A stretch of 64,000 nt of DNA from GCA-003244245 sp050700115 (GCA_050700115.1 JBOHGG010000022.1:21665-85664), one strand, 5' to 3'. Positions 27,019-36,249 are shown, counted from the first letter of the stretch. Made by a program: numbers and translations. Notes: generated by a model from the sequence alone, not told the origin.

Positions 27019-27987
27019 TCAGCGGGTGGCGCGGGTGGAGCTCCAGGCAGCGAAGTCCCAGGCATCGGCCACGATCGCGGCGAGCTCGGCCCGCTCCGGT
27101 TTCCAGCCCAGCTCGTCGCGCGCTCGATCGCTGGCGGCGATAAGCACTGCCGGGTCGCCCGGCCGCCGCGCCGCGGGCTGTGCCGGGATGAGGTGCCCGG
27201 TGACCTGCCGGCAGGTGTCCACCACCTGCTGCACCGAGAAGCCCGTGCCGTTTCCCAGGTTGTAGATCCGATGTTCGCCAGGCACAGCCTGCTCGAGCGC
27301 GAGCTCATGAGCGTCGGCGAGGTCCACCACGTGGATGTAGTCGCGGATGCAGGTGCCATCCGGCGTGGGCCAGTCCTGCCCGAACACCATGATCTTCTCG
27401 CGACGCCCGAGGGCAACCTGTAGCACGAGGGGGATGAGATGGGTCTCCATGGTGTGCCGCTCGCCGTAACGGCCGTAGGCGCCGGCGACGTTGAAGTACC
27501 GCAAGCTCACGGCGGCGAGACCGTGCGCGGCGGCGTAGGAGCCGATCGCGTGGTCGATCGCGAGCTTCGTCGCCCCGTAGGGGTTAGTGGGCAGGGTGGC
27601 TGCATCCTCGGTGATCGGCACCGACGCGGGCTCCCCGTAGGTGGCCGCTGTGGAGGAGAACACCAGCCGCGGAGTTCCGTGCTCGCGCATCGCCTCGAGC
27701 AGCCCCACCGTGGCCACCACATTGCCCAGCCAGTACCGTTGCGGTTGCGCCATCGACTCCCCAACCAGGGAGCGGGCCGCGAAATGCAGCACACCGTCGA
27801 AGCCCTCGGCCAGCACCGTCCCGGCGTCCTCGACGGCACCCTCGACGAATCGGCAACCGGCTGGCACCGCGTCCGCGTGGCCTGTGGACAGGTCATCCAG
27901 GACCACGACGTCGTGGTCAGCTTCCAGCAGCCGGGCGGCGCAGACGCTGCCGATGTAACCCGCACCACCCGTGACCAGCAGCCGCAT
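27019..27987 (-). CDS. galE: UDP-glucose 4-epimerase
   Basis: 322-residue extended short-chain dehydrogenase interconverting UDP-glucose and UDP-galactose. NAD motif is TGGAGYIGS at residues 5-13. The catalytic pair is the Ser/Thr of SSTAATYG and YGATK. Characteristic later segments are LRYFNVAGA, TCIRDYIHVVDLADAH and YNLGNGTGFSVQQV. ATG 27987 gives the usual MRLLVTGGAGYIG. It lies 32 bases downstream of ideR on the same strand. Confidence 0.93.
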   Translation of the reverse strand: MRLLVTGGAGYIGSVCAARLLEADHDVVVLDDLSTGHADAVPAGCRFVEGAVEDAGTVLAEGFDGVLHFAARSLVGESMAQPQRYWLGNVVATVGLLEAMREHGTPRLVFSSTAATYGEPASVPITEDAATLPTNPYGATKLAIDHAIGSYAAAHGLAAVSLRYFNVAGAYGRYGERHTMETHLIPLVLQVALGRREKIMVFGQDWPTPDGTCIRDYIHVVDLADAHELALEQAVPGEHRIYNLGNGTGFSVQQVVDTCRQVTGHLIPAQPAARRPGDPAVLIAASDRARDELGWKPERAELAAIVADAWDFAAWSSTRATR

Positions 27988-28019
27988 TCGGTTTGGCTTA
28001 ATGACCGCCGACAGCCCAC

Positions 28020-28715
28020 TCACCGCCGACGGGCCAGCACTGCGTGTGCAAGCGCGCCGTCTATCTCGACCGTGCCCCCCCCACCGGAGAGCACCACCGG
28101 ATGGTCTGCCCGCATCAGAGCGGCCACCTGCACCACATTGCCGGGCACCGCATCGACCTTGTGCAGGTCCGCCATCAGGGCAGGATCCTCCTGCACGTTC
28201 TCGGCGATGCGTCGCACCTCCACCGTGCCGCCACCGCGACGGGCCACCTCGTCCAGGCGCACCAGATCGGGCTCGATCGGGGCGGCGCCTTCCCCAACGC
28301 CGAGCTCGTCCAGGCCCGGGATCGGGTTCCCGTACGGAGACGTGGTCGGATTGCCCAGCAGCGCGACCAGCTTGCGCTCCACAGCCTCACTCATCACGTG
28401 CTCCCAGCGGCAGGCCTCGTTGTGCACCTGCTCCCACTCCAGCCCGATCACGTCCACCAGCAGACGCTCAGCCAGCCGGTGCTTACGCATCACCGACGTG
28501 GCTCGGTTTCGGCCCGCCGCCGTCAGCTCTAAGTGCCGGTCGTCGGCGACCGTCAGTAGGCCATCACGCTCCATTCGAGCCACTGTCTGGCTGACGGTGG
28601 GCCCGCTCTGTCCGAGGCGCTCAGCAATCCGCGCCCGCAGCGCGACCACACCTTCCTCCTCGAGCTCGAAGATGGTGCGTAGGTACATCTCGGTAGTGTC
28701 GATGAGATCGTTCAC
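28020..28715 (-). CDS. ideR: iron-dependent transcriptional regulator IdeR
   Basis: 231-residue DtxR/IdeR repressor. The winged helix reads LIDTTEMYLRTIFELEEEGV to SGPTVSQTVARMERDGLL. Metal-site residues are in MRKHRLAERLL, EACRWEHVMSEAVE and NPIPGLDELG. A C-terminal SH3-like domain follows. It is nearly identical in its first 140 residues to mycobacterial IdeR as remembered. GTG 28713-28715 is chosen because homologues start M/V-NEL and GAGGGAG precedes it. With iron it represses uptake genes and activates storage genes. Confidence 0.95.
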   Translation of the reverse strand: MNDLIDTTEMYLRTIFELEEEGVVALRARIAERLGQSGPTVSQTVARMERDGLLTVADDRHLELTAAGRNRATSVMRKHRLAERLLVDVIGLEWEQVHNEACRWEHVMSEAVERKLVALLGNPTTSPYGNPIPGLDELGVGEGAAPIEPDLVRLDEVARRGGGTVEVRRIAENVQEDPALMADLHKVDAVPGNVVQVAALMRADHPVVLSGGGGTVEIDGALAHAVLARRR

Positions 28716-28802
28716 ACCAGTCTCCCTCGGTTGATGCCATGGTAGTGCTCCATCAGCCACGCTGTGGAGTATTCGCTGGCAGTGACCGGCAGGATGGATG
28801 AT

Positions 28803-29651
28803 ATGCACCCCCTGATCACGCCCCGTCAACTGGCCGCTGTCCTGGCTGGCCCCGAGCCGCCCACCGTGGCGGACGTGCGGTGGTCGCTCACCGGGCCACC
28901 CGGTCGCGCCGACTACCAGATCGGCCACCTGCCCGGCGCGGTCTTCCTGGACGTGGAAACCGACCTGGCCGGCCCACCGGGCGCGGACGGGCGGCACCCC
29001 CTCCCAGACCCGGAGGCGTTGCAGGCCACCCTGCGCGCCGCCGGTATCCGTACGACAGCACCGGTGGTCGTCTACGACGCGGCGGACGGGTCGGTGGCGG
29101 CACGGCTGTGGTGGCTGCTGCGCTGGGCAGGACACCCCGCGGTCGCGGTGCTTGACGGGGGGATCGCGGCGTGGCGTGCGGCCGGACTGCCGGTGACCAT
29201 CGACGCGCCCGAGCCGCGCATCGGCACGATCACGGTGCGGCCCGGGTCAATGCCAGTGCTCGACGCGGCGCAGGCCGCGGCCCTGGCCCGCGACGGTGCG
29301 CTGCTCGACGCGAGGGTGCCGCCCCGCTACCGCGGGGAGGCTGAGCCGGTGGATCTCCGGGCTGGCCATGTTCCCGGTGCGGTCAACGCGCCGTTCGGCG
29401 AGCTGACCGATGCGCAGGGGCGGTGGCTCACCCCCATCCGGCTGGGGGAGCTCGCGCAGCAGTGGAAGGTCGCTGGCACAGAGATCGGTGCCTATTGCGG
29501 TTCAGGGATCACCGCGTGTGCACTGGTGCTCGGGCTCGAAGTCGCCGGAGTGACCTCCGCGCAGCGCCCGGCGGCGCTCTACGCCGGGTCGTGGTCGCAG
29601 TGGTGCACGGACCCCGACCGCCCAGTGGCCACCGGCCCGAGTCCCGGGTAG
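28803..29651 (+). CDS. sulfurtransferase (rhodanese/3-mercaptopyruvate type)
   Basis: 282-residue protein of two rhodanese domains. The inactive N-terminal domain has YQIGHLPGAVFLDVETDLAG; the C-terminal one has AGHVPGAVNAP and the active-site loop YCGSGITACA with the catalytic Cys. The loop CGSGIT resembles mercaptopyruvate sulfurtransferases (CG[ST]GVT) more than thiosulfate enzymes (CRKGVT). ATG 28803 follows AGGATGG by five or six bases; an in-frame ATG 13 codons upstream is possible. Confidence 0.87.
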   Translation: MHPLITPRQLAAVLAGPEPPTVADVRWSLTGPPGRADYQIGHLPGAVFLDVETDLAGPPGADGRHPLPDPEALQATLRAAGIRTTAPVVVYDAADGSVAARLWWLLRWAGHPAVAVLDGGIAAWRAAGLPVTIDAPEPRIGTITVRPGSMPVLDAAQAAALARDGALLDARVPPRYRGEAEPVDLRAGHVPGAVNAPFGELTDAQGRWLTPIRLGELAQQWKVAGTEIGAYCGSGITACALVLGLEVAGVTSAQRPAALYAGSWSQWCTDPDRPVATGPSPG

Positions 29652-29710
29652 GGGGTCGTCACCCGTCGTCTCCCTGCACCGGCCGATACCGGCTAGTAGC
29701 GTCTCGGGTC

Positions 29711-30883
29711 ATGAGCGCTGCTCGCGCGGCTGTCATCTGGGACGAGGCCTTTCTCGGCTACGACCTCGGTGGGCGCCACCCACTGAATCCTGTCCGGCTG
29801 GACCTCACCATCCGGCTGGCCCGCTCGCTGGGTGTCCTGGACAGCATCTCGCTGCTCGCACCGGTGCAGGCGACTGATGACGAGCTGCGCATGGTGCACT
29901 CCGATGACTACCTCGTCGCGGTCAAGAACGCGCCGCGCGGATACGTCGGGCATGGTCTAGGCACCCCGGACAATCCGGTGTTTCACCGCATGCATGAGGC
30001 CTCGGCACTGGTCGCCGGTGGCTCGCTGCTCGCCGCCGACGAGATCCTCACCGGCCGCGCAGCGCGGGCGGCGAACATCGCCGGCGGGCTGCACCACGCG
30101 ATGCGCGACCACGCCTCGGGCTTTTGTATCTACAACGACTGCGCGCTGGCTATCCACCGGCTGCTCGACGGTGGAACGTCCCGGGTGGCCTATGTCGATA
30201 TCGACGTGCACCACGGCGACGGTGTGCAGGAGGCCTTCGCCGACGACCCCCGGGTGCTCACCATCTCGCTGCATCAGCACCCGGCCACGCTCTGGCCCGG
30301 CAGCGGGAACTCCGCCGACATCGGGGCCCCCGGCGCCGAGGGTTCGGCGGTCAACGTGCCGCTCCCCCCGGGTACCAGCGACGACGGATGGTTACGGGCC
30401 TTCCATGCGGTAGTGCCCGCCCTGCTGCGAGCCTTCGAGCCCGAAGTGCTGGTGACCCAACATGGCGCGGACACCCACGCCGAGGACCCCCTCGCCGACC
30501 TCGCGCTGTCGGTGGACGGCCAGCGCGCTGCGCACCGCGCATTGGCCGGCCTAGCCGACACAACGGCCGGTGGGCGCTGGCTGGCGCTGGGCGGGGGCGG
30601 TTACTCCTTGTTCCGGGTGGTGCCTCGTTCGTGGACACATCTGCTGGCCACCCTGCTTGACCGCGAGGTCGACCCGAACACCCCGGTGCCGGACACCTGG
30701 GTCGCCCACACCGCCACGGTGGCCCGCGGCGTGCAACTGCCCGACTCGATGACCGACGGTGTCGAGCCCCGGTGGACGCCTTGGGACGGGACCGCGGACA
30801 CCGGTGTGGATCAAGCGATCGCGGAGACCCGGCGCGCGGTCTTCCCGCTGCACGGTCTGGATCCCGCGGATCCTCGAGACTGA
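29711..30883 (+). CDS. acuC: AcuC-like histone-deacetylase family protein
   Basis: 390-residue arginase/deacetylase-fold enzyme. Zinc-site and catalytic motifs are YVDIDVHHGDGVQEAF, TQHGADTHAEDPL and ALGGGGYSLF. The N-terminal GRHPLNPVRLDLTIRL is typical of AcuC. Such proteins deacetylate lysines, for example of acetyl-CoA synthetase, so central acetate metabolism may be regulated by it. ATG 29711 begins MSAARAAVIWDEAFLGYD; the open frame upstream overlaps the sulfurtransferase gene and is not coding. Confidence 0.88.
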   Translation: MSAARAAVIWDEAFLGYDLGGRHPLNPVRLDLTIRLARSLGVLDSISLLAPVQATDDELRMVHSDDYLVAVKNAPRGYVGHGLGTPDNPVFHRMHEASALVAGGSLLAADEILTGRAARAANIAGGLHHAMRDHASGFCIYNDCALAIHRLLDGGTSRVAYVDIDVHHGDGVQEAFADDPRVLTISLHQHPATLWPGSGNSADIGAPGAEGSAVNVPLPPGTSDDGWLRAFHAVVPALLRAFEPEVLVTQHGADTHAEDPLADLALSVDGQRAAHRALAGLADTTAGGRWLALGGGGYSLFRVVPRSWTHLLATLLDREVDPNTPVPDTWVAHTATVARGVQLPDSMTDGVEPRWTPWDGTADTGVDQAIAETRRAVFPLHGLDPADPRD

Positions 30884-30937
30884 CCCGTGGCCTGACGCAT
30901 TGCAACCTGCGGGGCTGGTCGTTCCGTCCGGTAGGAC

Positions 30938-31438
30938 ATGAGACTCCTGAGATCCACCGTGGCCGGCCTGGCCCTACTCGGTGCGCTCATGGCGTGTGCC
31001 CCCCGACCCCAACAGGTCGGCTTCGGGGGATATCCGCAACCGCTGGTACCGGTGTCCGGTGCCAGCGCGGCGACGGCCGGGGGCGACATGGTGCCCGGCT
31101 GGCCTGGCCCGCCCCCCGGGGTACGGGCGCTGCCTTCGGCCCAGATCGACTCCTCGGCATTACCGCCGGGCTATCCGCGGCTGGTGTGGACCCAGGGTGA
31201 CGGTCGCCGGGTTGGGCTCTACGGTCAGGAGGGGGGCTGCACGCACGTGCACGCCGACCTGCGGGAGCAGACCCCGCGTCTGGTCCGTGTCGCGCTGGTG
31301 GAGATCACCGCAAAGTCCGGCCCCTGCACCATGGACCTGCGTTTCCCGTCGCTGGCCGTGCAGCTCGATGCCCCGCTGAGGGACCGCACCGTCGTCCTCG
31401 AGCGCCAGACCTTCGGTCCGCCGCAGCCCGGACGCTAA
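30938..31438 (+). CDS. putative lipoprotein
   Basis: 166-residue secreted protein. The N-terminus MRLLRSTVAGLALLGALMAC is a lipoprotein signal with lipobox LMAC. A Pro/Gly-rich linker leads to a small domain with two Cys (GGCTHVHADLREQ and SGPCTMDLRF) that may form a disulfide outside the cell. I recognise no named family. It starts 54 bases after acuC and is followed by a hairpin terminator. Confidence 0.7.
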   Translation: MRLLRSTVAGLALLGALMACAPRPQQVGFGGYPQPLVPVSGASAATAGGDMVPGWPGPPPGVRALPSAQIDSSALPPGYPRLVWTQGDGRRVGLYGQEGGCTHVHADLREQTPRLVRVALVEITAKSGPCTMDLRFPSLAVQLDAPLRDRTVVLERQTFGPPQPGR

Positions 31439-31467
31439 CCTCGGTGAGCGGCATTGTGTCGAAAGTC

Positions 31468-31501
31468 GGAAGGCCGGGCCCCCCGACGAGCCCGACCTTC
31501 C
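31468..31501 (+). terminator. intrinsic-type hairpin after the lipoprotein gene
   Basis: Arms GGAAGGCCGGGC (31468-31479) and GCCCGACCTTCC (31490-31501) pair over 11 of 12 positions around a 10-base loop, 29 bases after the stop. There is no T-run, as is usual in high-GC actinobacteria. It could also serve the converging sigB transcript. Confidence 0.55.
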
Positions 31502-31645
31502 GGGGCGCGCGACAGCTTGCGGGTTGACCGCCCAAGTCGCGTGGCCTGCATCACATTTCCATCACGTTTGAGCTGACAGTGCCCGTCGCGCGCCGCTCCG
31601 TCAATGCCGCCATTCGAGCGGTGACGCACCGAATCTGCAGGAGGA

Positions 31646-32620
31646 TCAGCTGGCGTAGGCCCGCAGCCGCTCCGCACGATCTCCATGGCGCAGCTTGGCC
31701 ATGACCTCGCGCTCAATCTGACGCACCCGTTCGCGGGACAGACCGAAGCGCTTGCCGATCTGGTCAAGCGTGTGCGGCTGGCCGTCGTCGAGCCCATAGC
31801 GCAGCCGGATGACTCTCTGCTCGCGGTCTTCGAGGGTGGCCAGCACCCGGCGCAGGTCGTCCTGCAGCAGCCCAGAGATCACGGCGGACTCAGCGTCGGT
31901 GGCCTCAGCGTCTTCGATGAAGTCGCCCAGCGGGGCCTCCTCCTCGGCACCGACCGGCATGTCCAGACTTACTGGGTCCCGGGAGTGGTCCAGCAGATCA
32001 GCGACCTTCTCCACCGCGATGCCGGACTCGTTGGCAAGCTCCTGGTGGGTGGCCTCCCGGCCCAGCCGCTGGTGGAGGTCCCGCTTGATCCGGGCCAGCT
32101 TGTTTACCTGCTCCACCAGGTGCACCGGAAGTCGGATGGTGCGTCCCTGGTCGGCCATGCCACGAGTGATGGCCTGCCGGATCCACCAGGTGGCATAGGT
32201 GGAGAACTTGAAGCCCTTGGTGTAGTCGAACTTCTCAACCGCGCGGATCAGACCCAGGTTGCCCTCTTGGATCAGGTCCAGCAGCGGCATTCCGCGGCCG
32301 GTATAACGCTTGGCCAGCGACACCACCAGCCGCAGGTTGGCCTCCAGCAGGTGGTCCTTGGCCTTGTGGCCGTCGCGCACCAGCCGCGTCAGGTCGTTAC
32401 GTCGGGCCGGTGACAGCCGGGTCGCGGTATCCAGCATGTGGCGAGCGAACACCCCCGCCTCGATGCGCTTGGCGAGCTCGACCTCCTGCTGGGCGCTGAG
32501 CAGCGCGGTGCGTCCGATACCGTTGAGGTAAACCCGAACCAGGTCGGCTGCCGGGCTCTGCGCATCCAGGTCTGCCTCGGTACCGACGTCCCGTTCCATG
32601 GTGATCTGCGCGGCGGTCAT
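31646..32620 (-). CDS. sigB: principal-like RNA polymerase sigma factor SigB
   Basis: 324-residue group 2 sigma-70 factor. Region 1.2 is DLVRVYLNGIGRTALLSAQQ, region 2 includes RYTGRGMPLLDLIQEGNLGL and KFSTYATWWIRQAITRGMAD, region 4 has TLDQIGKRFGLSRERVRQIE. The short N-terminus without a long region 1.1 and the position near ideR identify SigB rather than SigA. ATG 32620 follows AGGAAGGAA. An ECF-type promoter candidate lies about 110 bases upstream, as expected from mycobacterial sigB control by SigE/SigH. Confidence 0.92.
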   Translation of the reverse strand: MTAAQITMERDVGTEADLDAQSPAADLVRVYLNGIGRTALLSAQQEVELAKRIEAGVFARHMLDTATRLSPARRNDLTRLVRDGHKAKDHLLEANLRLVVSLAKRYTGRGMPLLDLIQEGNLGLIRAVEKFDYTKGFKFSTYATWWIRQAITRGMADQGRTIRLPVHLVEQVNKLARIKRDLHQRLGREATHQELANESGIAVEKVADLLDHSRDPVSLDMPVGAEEEAPLGDFIEDAEATDAESAVISGLLQDDLRRVLATLEDREQRVIRLRYGLDDGQPHTLDQIGKRFGLSRERVRQIEREVMAKLRHGDRAERLRAYAS

Positions 32621-32727
32621 CAGGTTCCTTCCTGCGACGGATCCACGTGCCGGCTTCGGGTGCGCTCCGAGCCAGCGCGCGACGCTGTACGAGCCTGCCA
32701 ACGGGTACCCGCAGCGATGACTTCTAC

Positions 32728-32754
32728 AACGTCGGGAGCCCGGATTCCGTTCCC
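32728..32754 (-). promoter_or_regulatory. ECF-sigma-type promoter candidate for sigB
   Basis: On the minus strand GGGAAC (32754-32749) and CGTT (32731-32728) are separated by 17 bases, the layout of SigE/SigH-class promoters (GGAAC-N16/17-CGTT). It is about 108 bases upstream of the sigB ATG. Confidence 0.45.
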
Positions 32755-32880
32755 GGACCCTCGCCTGGCACGACGAACGAGGGCCCAGCGAAGTGCCGGA
32801 TCCGGCGGACCCTCAGACACTTCTCAGGTTGGTATCCGTTTGAGCCGGTTATCGCCCGGGTTGGTGGCTCTTGAAGGGCG

Positions 32881-33306
32881 TCACACGTCGAGGAGCACCG
32901 TGAACGGACCGTCAGCCACGCTGCGCACGGCCATCATCGCGCCGAATCGCCCGGTGGCCACCACGGCGCCGCGGGCCCGGAGCTGGGCGATGACCTCCTC
33001 GATCAACGGCTCGGCCTGCGCCGGCCGGGCCGCCGCGGTGAACGAGGGTCGCCGGCCCTTGCGAGTCGCCCCGTACAGGGTGAACTGGCTGACCACCAGC
33101 ACGCCGGCGTCGGTGTCGGCGACCGAACGTTCGTCGCGCAGGATCCGCAGCTCATACAGCTTGCGGGCCATCTTCTCGGCCTGCGCGGGGCCATCGTCGT
33201 GGGTGACACCGAGCAGCACCAGCAGCCCGGGCCGATCCAGCTCGCCGACCACCTGGCCATCGACGAGCACCGCTGCCTCGGTGACCCGGCTCACCACGGC
33301 CCTCAC
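32881..33306 (-). CDS. dtd: D-aminoacyl-tRNA deacylase
   Basis: 141-residue proofreading enzyme that removes D-amino acids from mischarged tRNAs. The N-terminal VRAVVSRVTEAAV, the active-site SQFTLYG (here VVSQFTLYGATRKGRRPSF) and the MMAVRSVADGP segment fit, though the usual Gly-cisPro motif NDGPVT is altered to VADGPFT. The GTG at 33306 is chosen by analogy with homologues beginning MRAVVQRV; ATG 33321 would add five residues. Confidence 0.85.
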   Translation of the reverse strand: MRAVVSRVTEAAVLVDGQVVGELDRPGLLVLLGVTHDDGPAQAEKMARKLYELRILRDERSVADTDAGVLVVSQFTLYGATRKGRRPSFTAAARPAQAEPLIEEVIAQLRARGAVVATGRFGAMMAVRSVADGPFTVLLDV

Positions 33307-33475
33307 GACAGGTCCAACCATGCGCGGGCCGCGATATCTAGGCTGAGCAGGACAGACACGGCGATGGATCCTGCCAGGCCAACCTGGTGAGATACCGGTC
33401 CACCCAGCTTGCGCTGCACCCGCTCGGTCGGGACGCTCGTTCGGGGACCTGGAGCCCAAGAGGAGATGGTTGTAC

Positions 33476-35296
33476 GTGACCCCGTCAGCCCCACAGCCGC
33501 GAACCCCGAGACCGCCGAGCTCGAGAAAGTCAGCATCGAGGACACCTCAGCGGGGCGAGTCGGGCGCCGACCCCTTGCACGGGGCACGCCAGGACGCCGC
33601 TGACGTCGTCTCCTCGATCCGGTCGCTGCTCGGCATCGACTCGGCGATGGCCGAGCTGGACCCCGCAGGGCTGGGGCAGGCGCTGAGCAAGTTCGCGATG
33701 TCGGTCGCGGGGCATCCGGCACAGTCCGCCCGGCCGATGCTGGAGTACGGCATGCGCAACGCCCAGGCCGCTGTGCATGCGGCGTTGCGCAGCGTGGGGT
33801 TGGAGCGCGAAGGATCCGACGAGCGGAGCACGGACCGGCGATACTCGGACCCGGCCTGGACCAGCAACGCACTGTTCTCCCTGCTGCGCCAGCAGCACAC
33901 GTTGCTGGAGGGCTTGCTGCAGGAGTTGCTCGACGGGGCCACAGACCTGGATGAGACCACCCGGCGCAAGGCCGATTTCGCACTGCGGCAAATCCTCGAC
34001 GCCGTCGCACCCACCAACTGGCTGCTGACCAACCCGGCGGCGTTGAAGAAGGCGTTCGATACCGGTGGCCTGAGCCTGGCCCGCGGGGCCCGCAACCTGG
34101 CCCGCGACGTGGTGACCAACAAGGGCATGCCCCGCCAGGTGACCCCCGGTCAGTTCCGTCCCGGCCACGAGCTGGCCGCCACACCGGGCAAGGTGGTGTT
34201 CCGCAACCGGCTCATCGAGCTGATCCAGTACGAGCCGCAGACCGAGACGGTGCACGCGGTTCCGCTGCTGTTCAGCCCGCCGTGGATCAACAAGTACTAC
34301 ATCATGGACCTCGCTCCGAAGAAGAGCCTGGTGGAGTGGGCCGTGCAGCACGGACATACCTGCTTCATGATCAGCTACCGGAACCCGGACGAGACTCTGG
34401 CCGGGCTCACCATGAGCGACTACCTGCGGGAGGGACCGCTCGCCGCGCTGAAGGTCGTCGAGGAGATCACCGGGGCAGAACAGACCAACATGGCCGGCTT
34501 GTGCCTTGGTGGCACCCTGGCCACAGCCACGCTCGGCTGGCTCGCCGCCCGCGGGGAGGACCGGGTCCGATCGCTGACCGTGATGAACACCCTGCTCGAC
34601 TTCACCGTGCCCGGGCAGCTCGGTGTGTTCACCGACGAGATCAGCATCCAGCGGATGGACCGCATCATCCAGCGAAAGGGCTACCTGGCCGCAGACAGCA
34701 TGGCCACCACGTTCAACCTGCTGCGGGCTCGGGATCTGGTGTGGAACTACGTGGTCAACGATTGGCTACTGGGGGAGAACCCGGCGCCGTTCGACATTCT
34801 GAGTTGGAACTCCGACTCCACCCGGATGCCCGCGACCATGCAGACGGAGTACCTGCGGACCCTGTACTTGGAGAACCGGTTGGCGAAGGGTGAGCTCGAG
34901 CTGGCCGGGGAGCGGTTGGACCTCTCCCAGGTCAGCCAGGACAGCTACTTCGTGTCCGCCGAGAACGACCACATCGCACCGTGGACGGCGGTCTACCAGA
35001 GCGCCCGGCTACCTGGCGGCACCGTCCGCTTCATGCTGTCCAACTCCGGGCATATCGCCGGCGTGGTCAACCCACCGAACCCGAAGTCCAGGCACTGGGT
35101 CGGTACGGCGGACACGCTGCCCGAGGACCCGGAGGTTTGGCGCGAGCAGGCCACCGAGGTCGCCGCTTCCTGGTGGGAGGACTGGACGCCGTGGATCGCC
35201 GGGCACGCCGGGAAGCAGCAAGCCCCGCCTCCGACAGGCAGCGCCATGCACCCGTCGCTGGAGGATGCCCCGGGCAGTTACGTGCGCCAGAAGTGA
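33476..35296 (+). CDS. phaC: polyhydroxyalkanoate synthase
   Basis: 606-residue class I/II-like PHA synthase that polymerises hydroxyacyl-CoA on granule surfaces. The alpha/beta-hydrolase core has the lipase-like box GLCLGGT with the catalytic Cys, the conserved WNSDSTRMP segment, and the catalytic Asp/His pair in SAENDHIAPW and SNSGHIAG. The N-terminal third holds RRYSDPAWTSNALFSLLRQQ, the PhaC_N signature. GTG 33476 follows AGGAG by ten bases; TTG 33470 is also possible. A regulator and a granule-protein gene follow. Confidence 0.93.
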   Translation: MTPSAPQPRTPRPPSSRKSASRTPQRGESGADPLHGARQDAADVVSSIRSLLGIDSAMAELDPAGLGQALSKFAMSVAGHPAQSARPMLEYGMRNAQAAVHAALRSVGLEREGSDERSTDRRYSDPAWTSNALFSLLRQQHTLLEGLLQELLDGATDLDETTRRKADFALRQILDAVAPTNWLLTNPAALKKAFDTGGLSLARGARNLARDVVTNKGMPRQVTPGQFRPGHELAATPGKVVFRNRLIELIQYEPQTETVHAVPLLFSPPWINKYYIMDLAPKKSLVEWAVQHGHTCFMISYRNPDETLAGLTMSDYLREGPLAALKVVEEITGAEQTNMAGLCLGGTLATATLGWLAARGEDRVRSLTVMNTLLDFTVPGQLGVFTDEISIQRMDRIIQRKGYLAADSMATTFNLLRARDLVWNYVVNDWLLGENPAPFDILSWNSDSTRMPATMQTEYLRTLYLENRLAKGELELAGERLDLSQVSQDSYFVSAENDHIAPWTAVYQSARLPGGTVRFMLSNSGHIAGVVNPPNPKSRHWVGTADTLPEDPEVWREQATEVAASWWEDWTPWIAGHAGKQQAPPPTGSAMHPSLEDAPGSYVRQK

Positions 35297-35340
35297 GTGC
35301 CTGCATCCCTGGAGTGCCGGACAGAGGGATGATGTGAGTC

Positions 35341-35739
35341 ATGGCGAGTGCGAGTGACGACGGCAGGGTGTCCGACCCCTGGCAGGCTCAGCTAGGGGCG
35401 CTGGGAGCGTTCATCAGGGCACAGCGGCAGCTGGCCGACCTGTCGCTGCGCGAGATGGCAGCCCTGACCCGGATCTCCAACGCCTACCTCAGCCAGGTCG
35501 AACGCGGCCTGCACCAGCCGTCGCTGACGGTGTTGCGGGCCATCGCGGACGCGCTCGGACTGACCACCGAACAGCTGCTGGCGAAGGCGGGATGGGCGAA
35601 AGCCGTGGCTGACGACGTCCCCGCCGATCAGCCGGCCAGCACGGAGGACGCCATCCGGTGCGACCCTCGGCTCACCGCGGCCCAGCGCGAAGCTCTGCTC
35701 GGGGTGTACCTCAGCTTCATCAAGGGTAGGACTCGGTAG
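35341..35739 (+). CDS. XRE-family regulator of the PHA locus
   Basis: 132-residue single-domain helix-turn-helix protein: LGAFIRAQRQLADLSLREMA and ISNAYLSQVERGLHQPSLTV match XRE/Cro folds, with recognition helix NAYLSQVERG. The C-terminal third ends REALLGVYLSFIKGRTR, a dimer-like tail. It is 44 bases after phaC and just upstream of the phasin-like gene, so it probably senses PHA or granules and controls them. No enzymatic domain. Confidence 0.8.
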   Translation: MASASDDGRVSDPWQAQLGALGAFIRAQRQLADLSLREMAALTRISNAYLSQVERGLHQPSLTVLRAIADALGLTTEQLLAKAGWAKAVADDVPADQPASTEDAIRCDPRLTAAQREALLGVYLSFIKGRTR

Positions 35740-35767
35740 GAGCGGTCGAGCCGCCTCCAGGCAGTGC

Positions 35768-35796
35768 TTGACATACTTATCAATCGTGCTTACTTT
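35768..35796 (+). promoter_or_regulatory. sigma-70-type promoter of the phasin-like gene
   Basis: TTGACA (35768-35773) and TACTTT (35791-35796) are separated by 17 bases, about 37 bases before the start codon. The stretch is unusually AT-rich for this genome. It is the clearest housekeeping-type promoter in the window. Confidence 0.65.
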
Positions 35797-35832
35797 GGTG
35801 ATCGTACCCCCTGAACTTATGAAGGGATGACG

Positions 35833-36159
35833 ATGACCGCGACGCAGGAGATCTTCACCGACACCGCCCGCCGAAGCCAGGACGCCACGATCAGCGCAAT
35901 GGAGATGTGGGCAGACAGCCTCAAGAAAATGTTCGGCTCGCTGCCAACCCCGGACGGCAAAATTCCCAACGCCGCCGAATTCCTGGACCACTACTTCGAC
36001 GTCTACTTCGACTACGCCGAGCATGTGTTGGCGACCCAGCGGGAGTTCGCCAAGAGCCTGATGTCCGTCACCACGTCGGCTGCCACCAAAGCTGAAGCTG
36101 CTTTGAAGGATGTCACCAAGGACATGCCCGTCAAGAACTCGGCCGCGAAAAAGAGCTGA
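35833..36159 (+). CDS. phasin-like PHA granule-associated protein
   Basis: 108-residue all-helical protein, rich in Lys/Ala at the end (VTKDMPVKNSAAKKS). A central segment reads AAEFLDHYFDVYFDYAEHVL and QREFAKSLMSVTTSAATKAE, like small actinobacterial phasin-like proteins next to phaC. It would coat granules. GAAGGG touches the first ATG (35827), so I prefer the ATG at 35833, six bases from it. It has its own strong promoter, fitting a high-copy structural protein. Confidence 0.78.
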   Translation: MTATQEIFTDTARRSQDATISAMEMWADSLKKMFGSLPTPDGKIPNAAEFLDHYFDVYFDYAEHVLATQREFAKSLMSVTTSAATKAEAALKDVTKDMPVKNSAAKKS

Positions 36160-36249
36160 CTCAGCGCCGGGCGCCCTCGTCAGGTGCCGCTCAGACTTCT
36201 AAGATGGTGATCATCGAACTGGGGTGAGCGCACCAGAGGGGTAGGGCCC

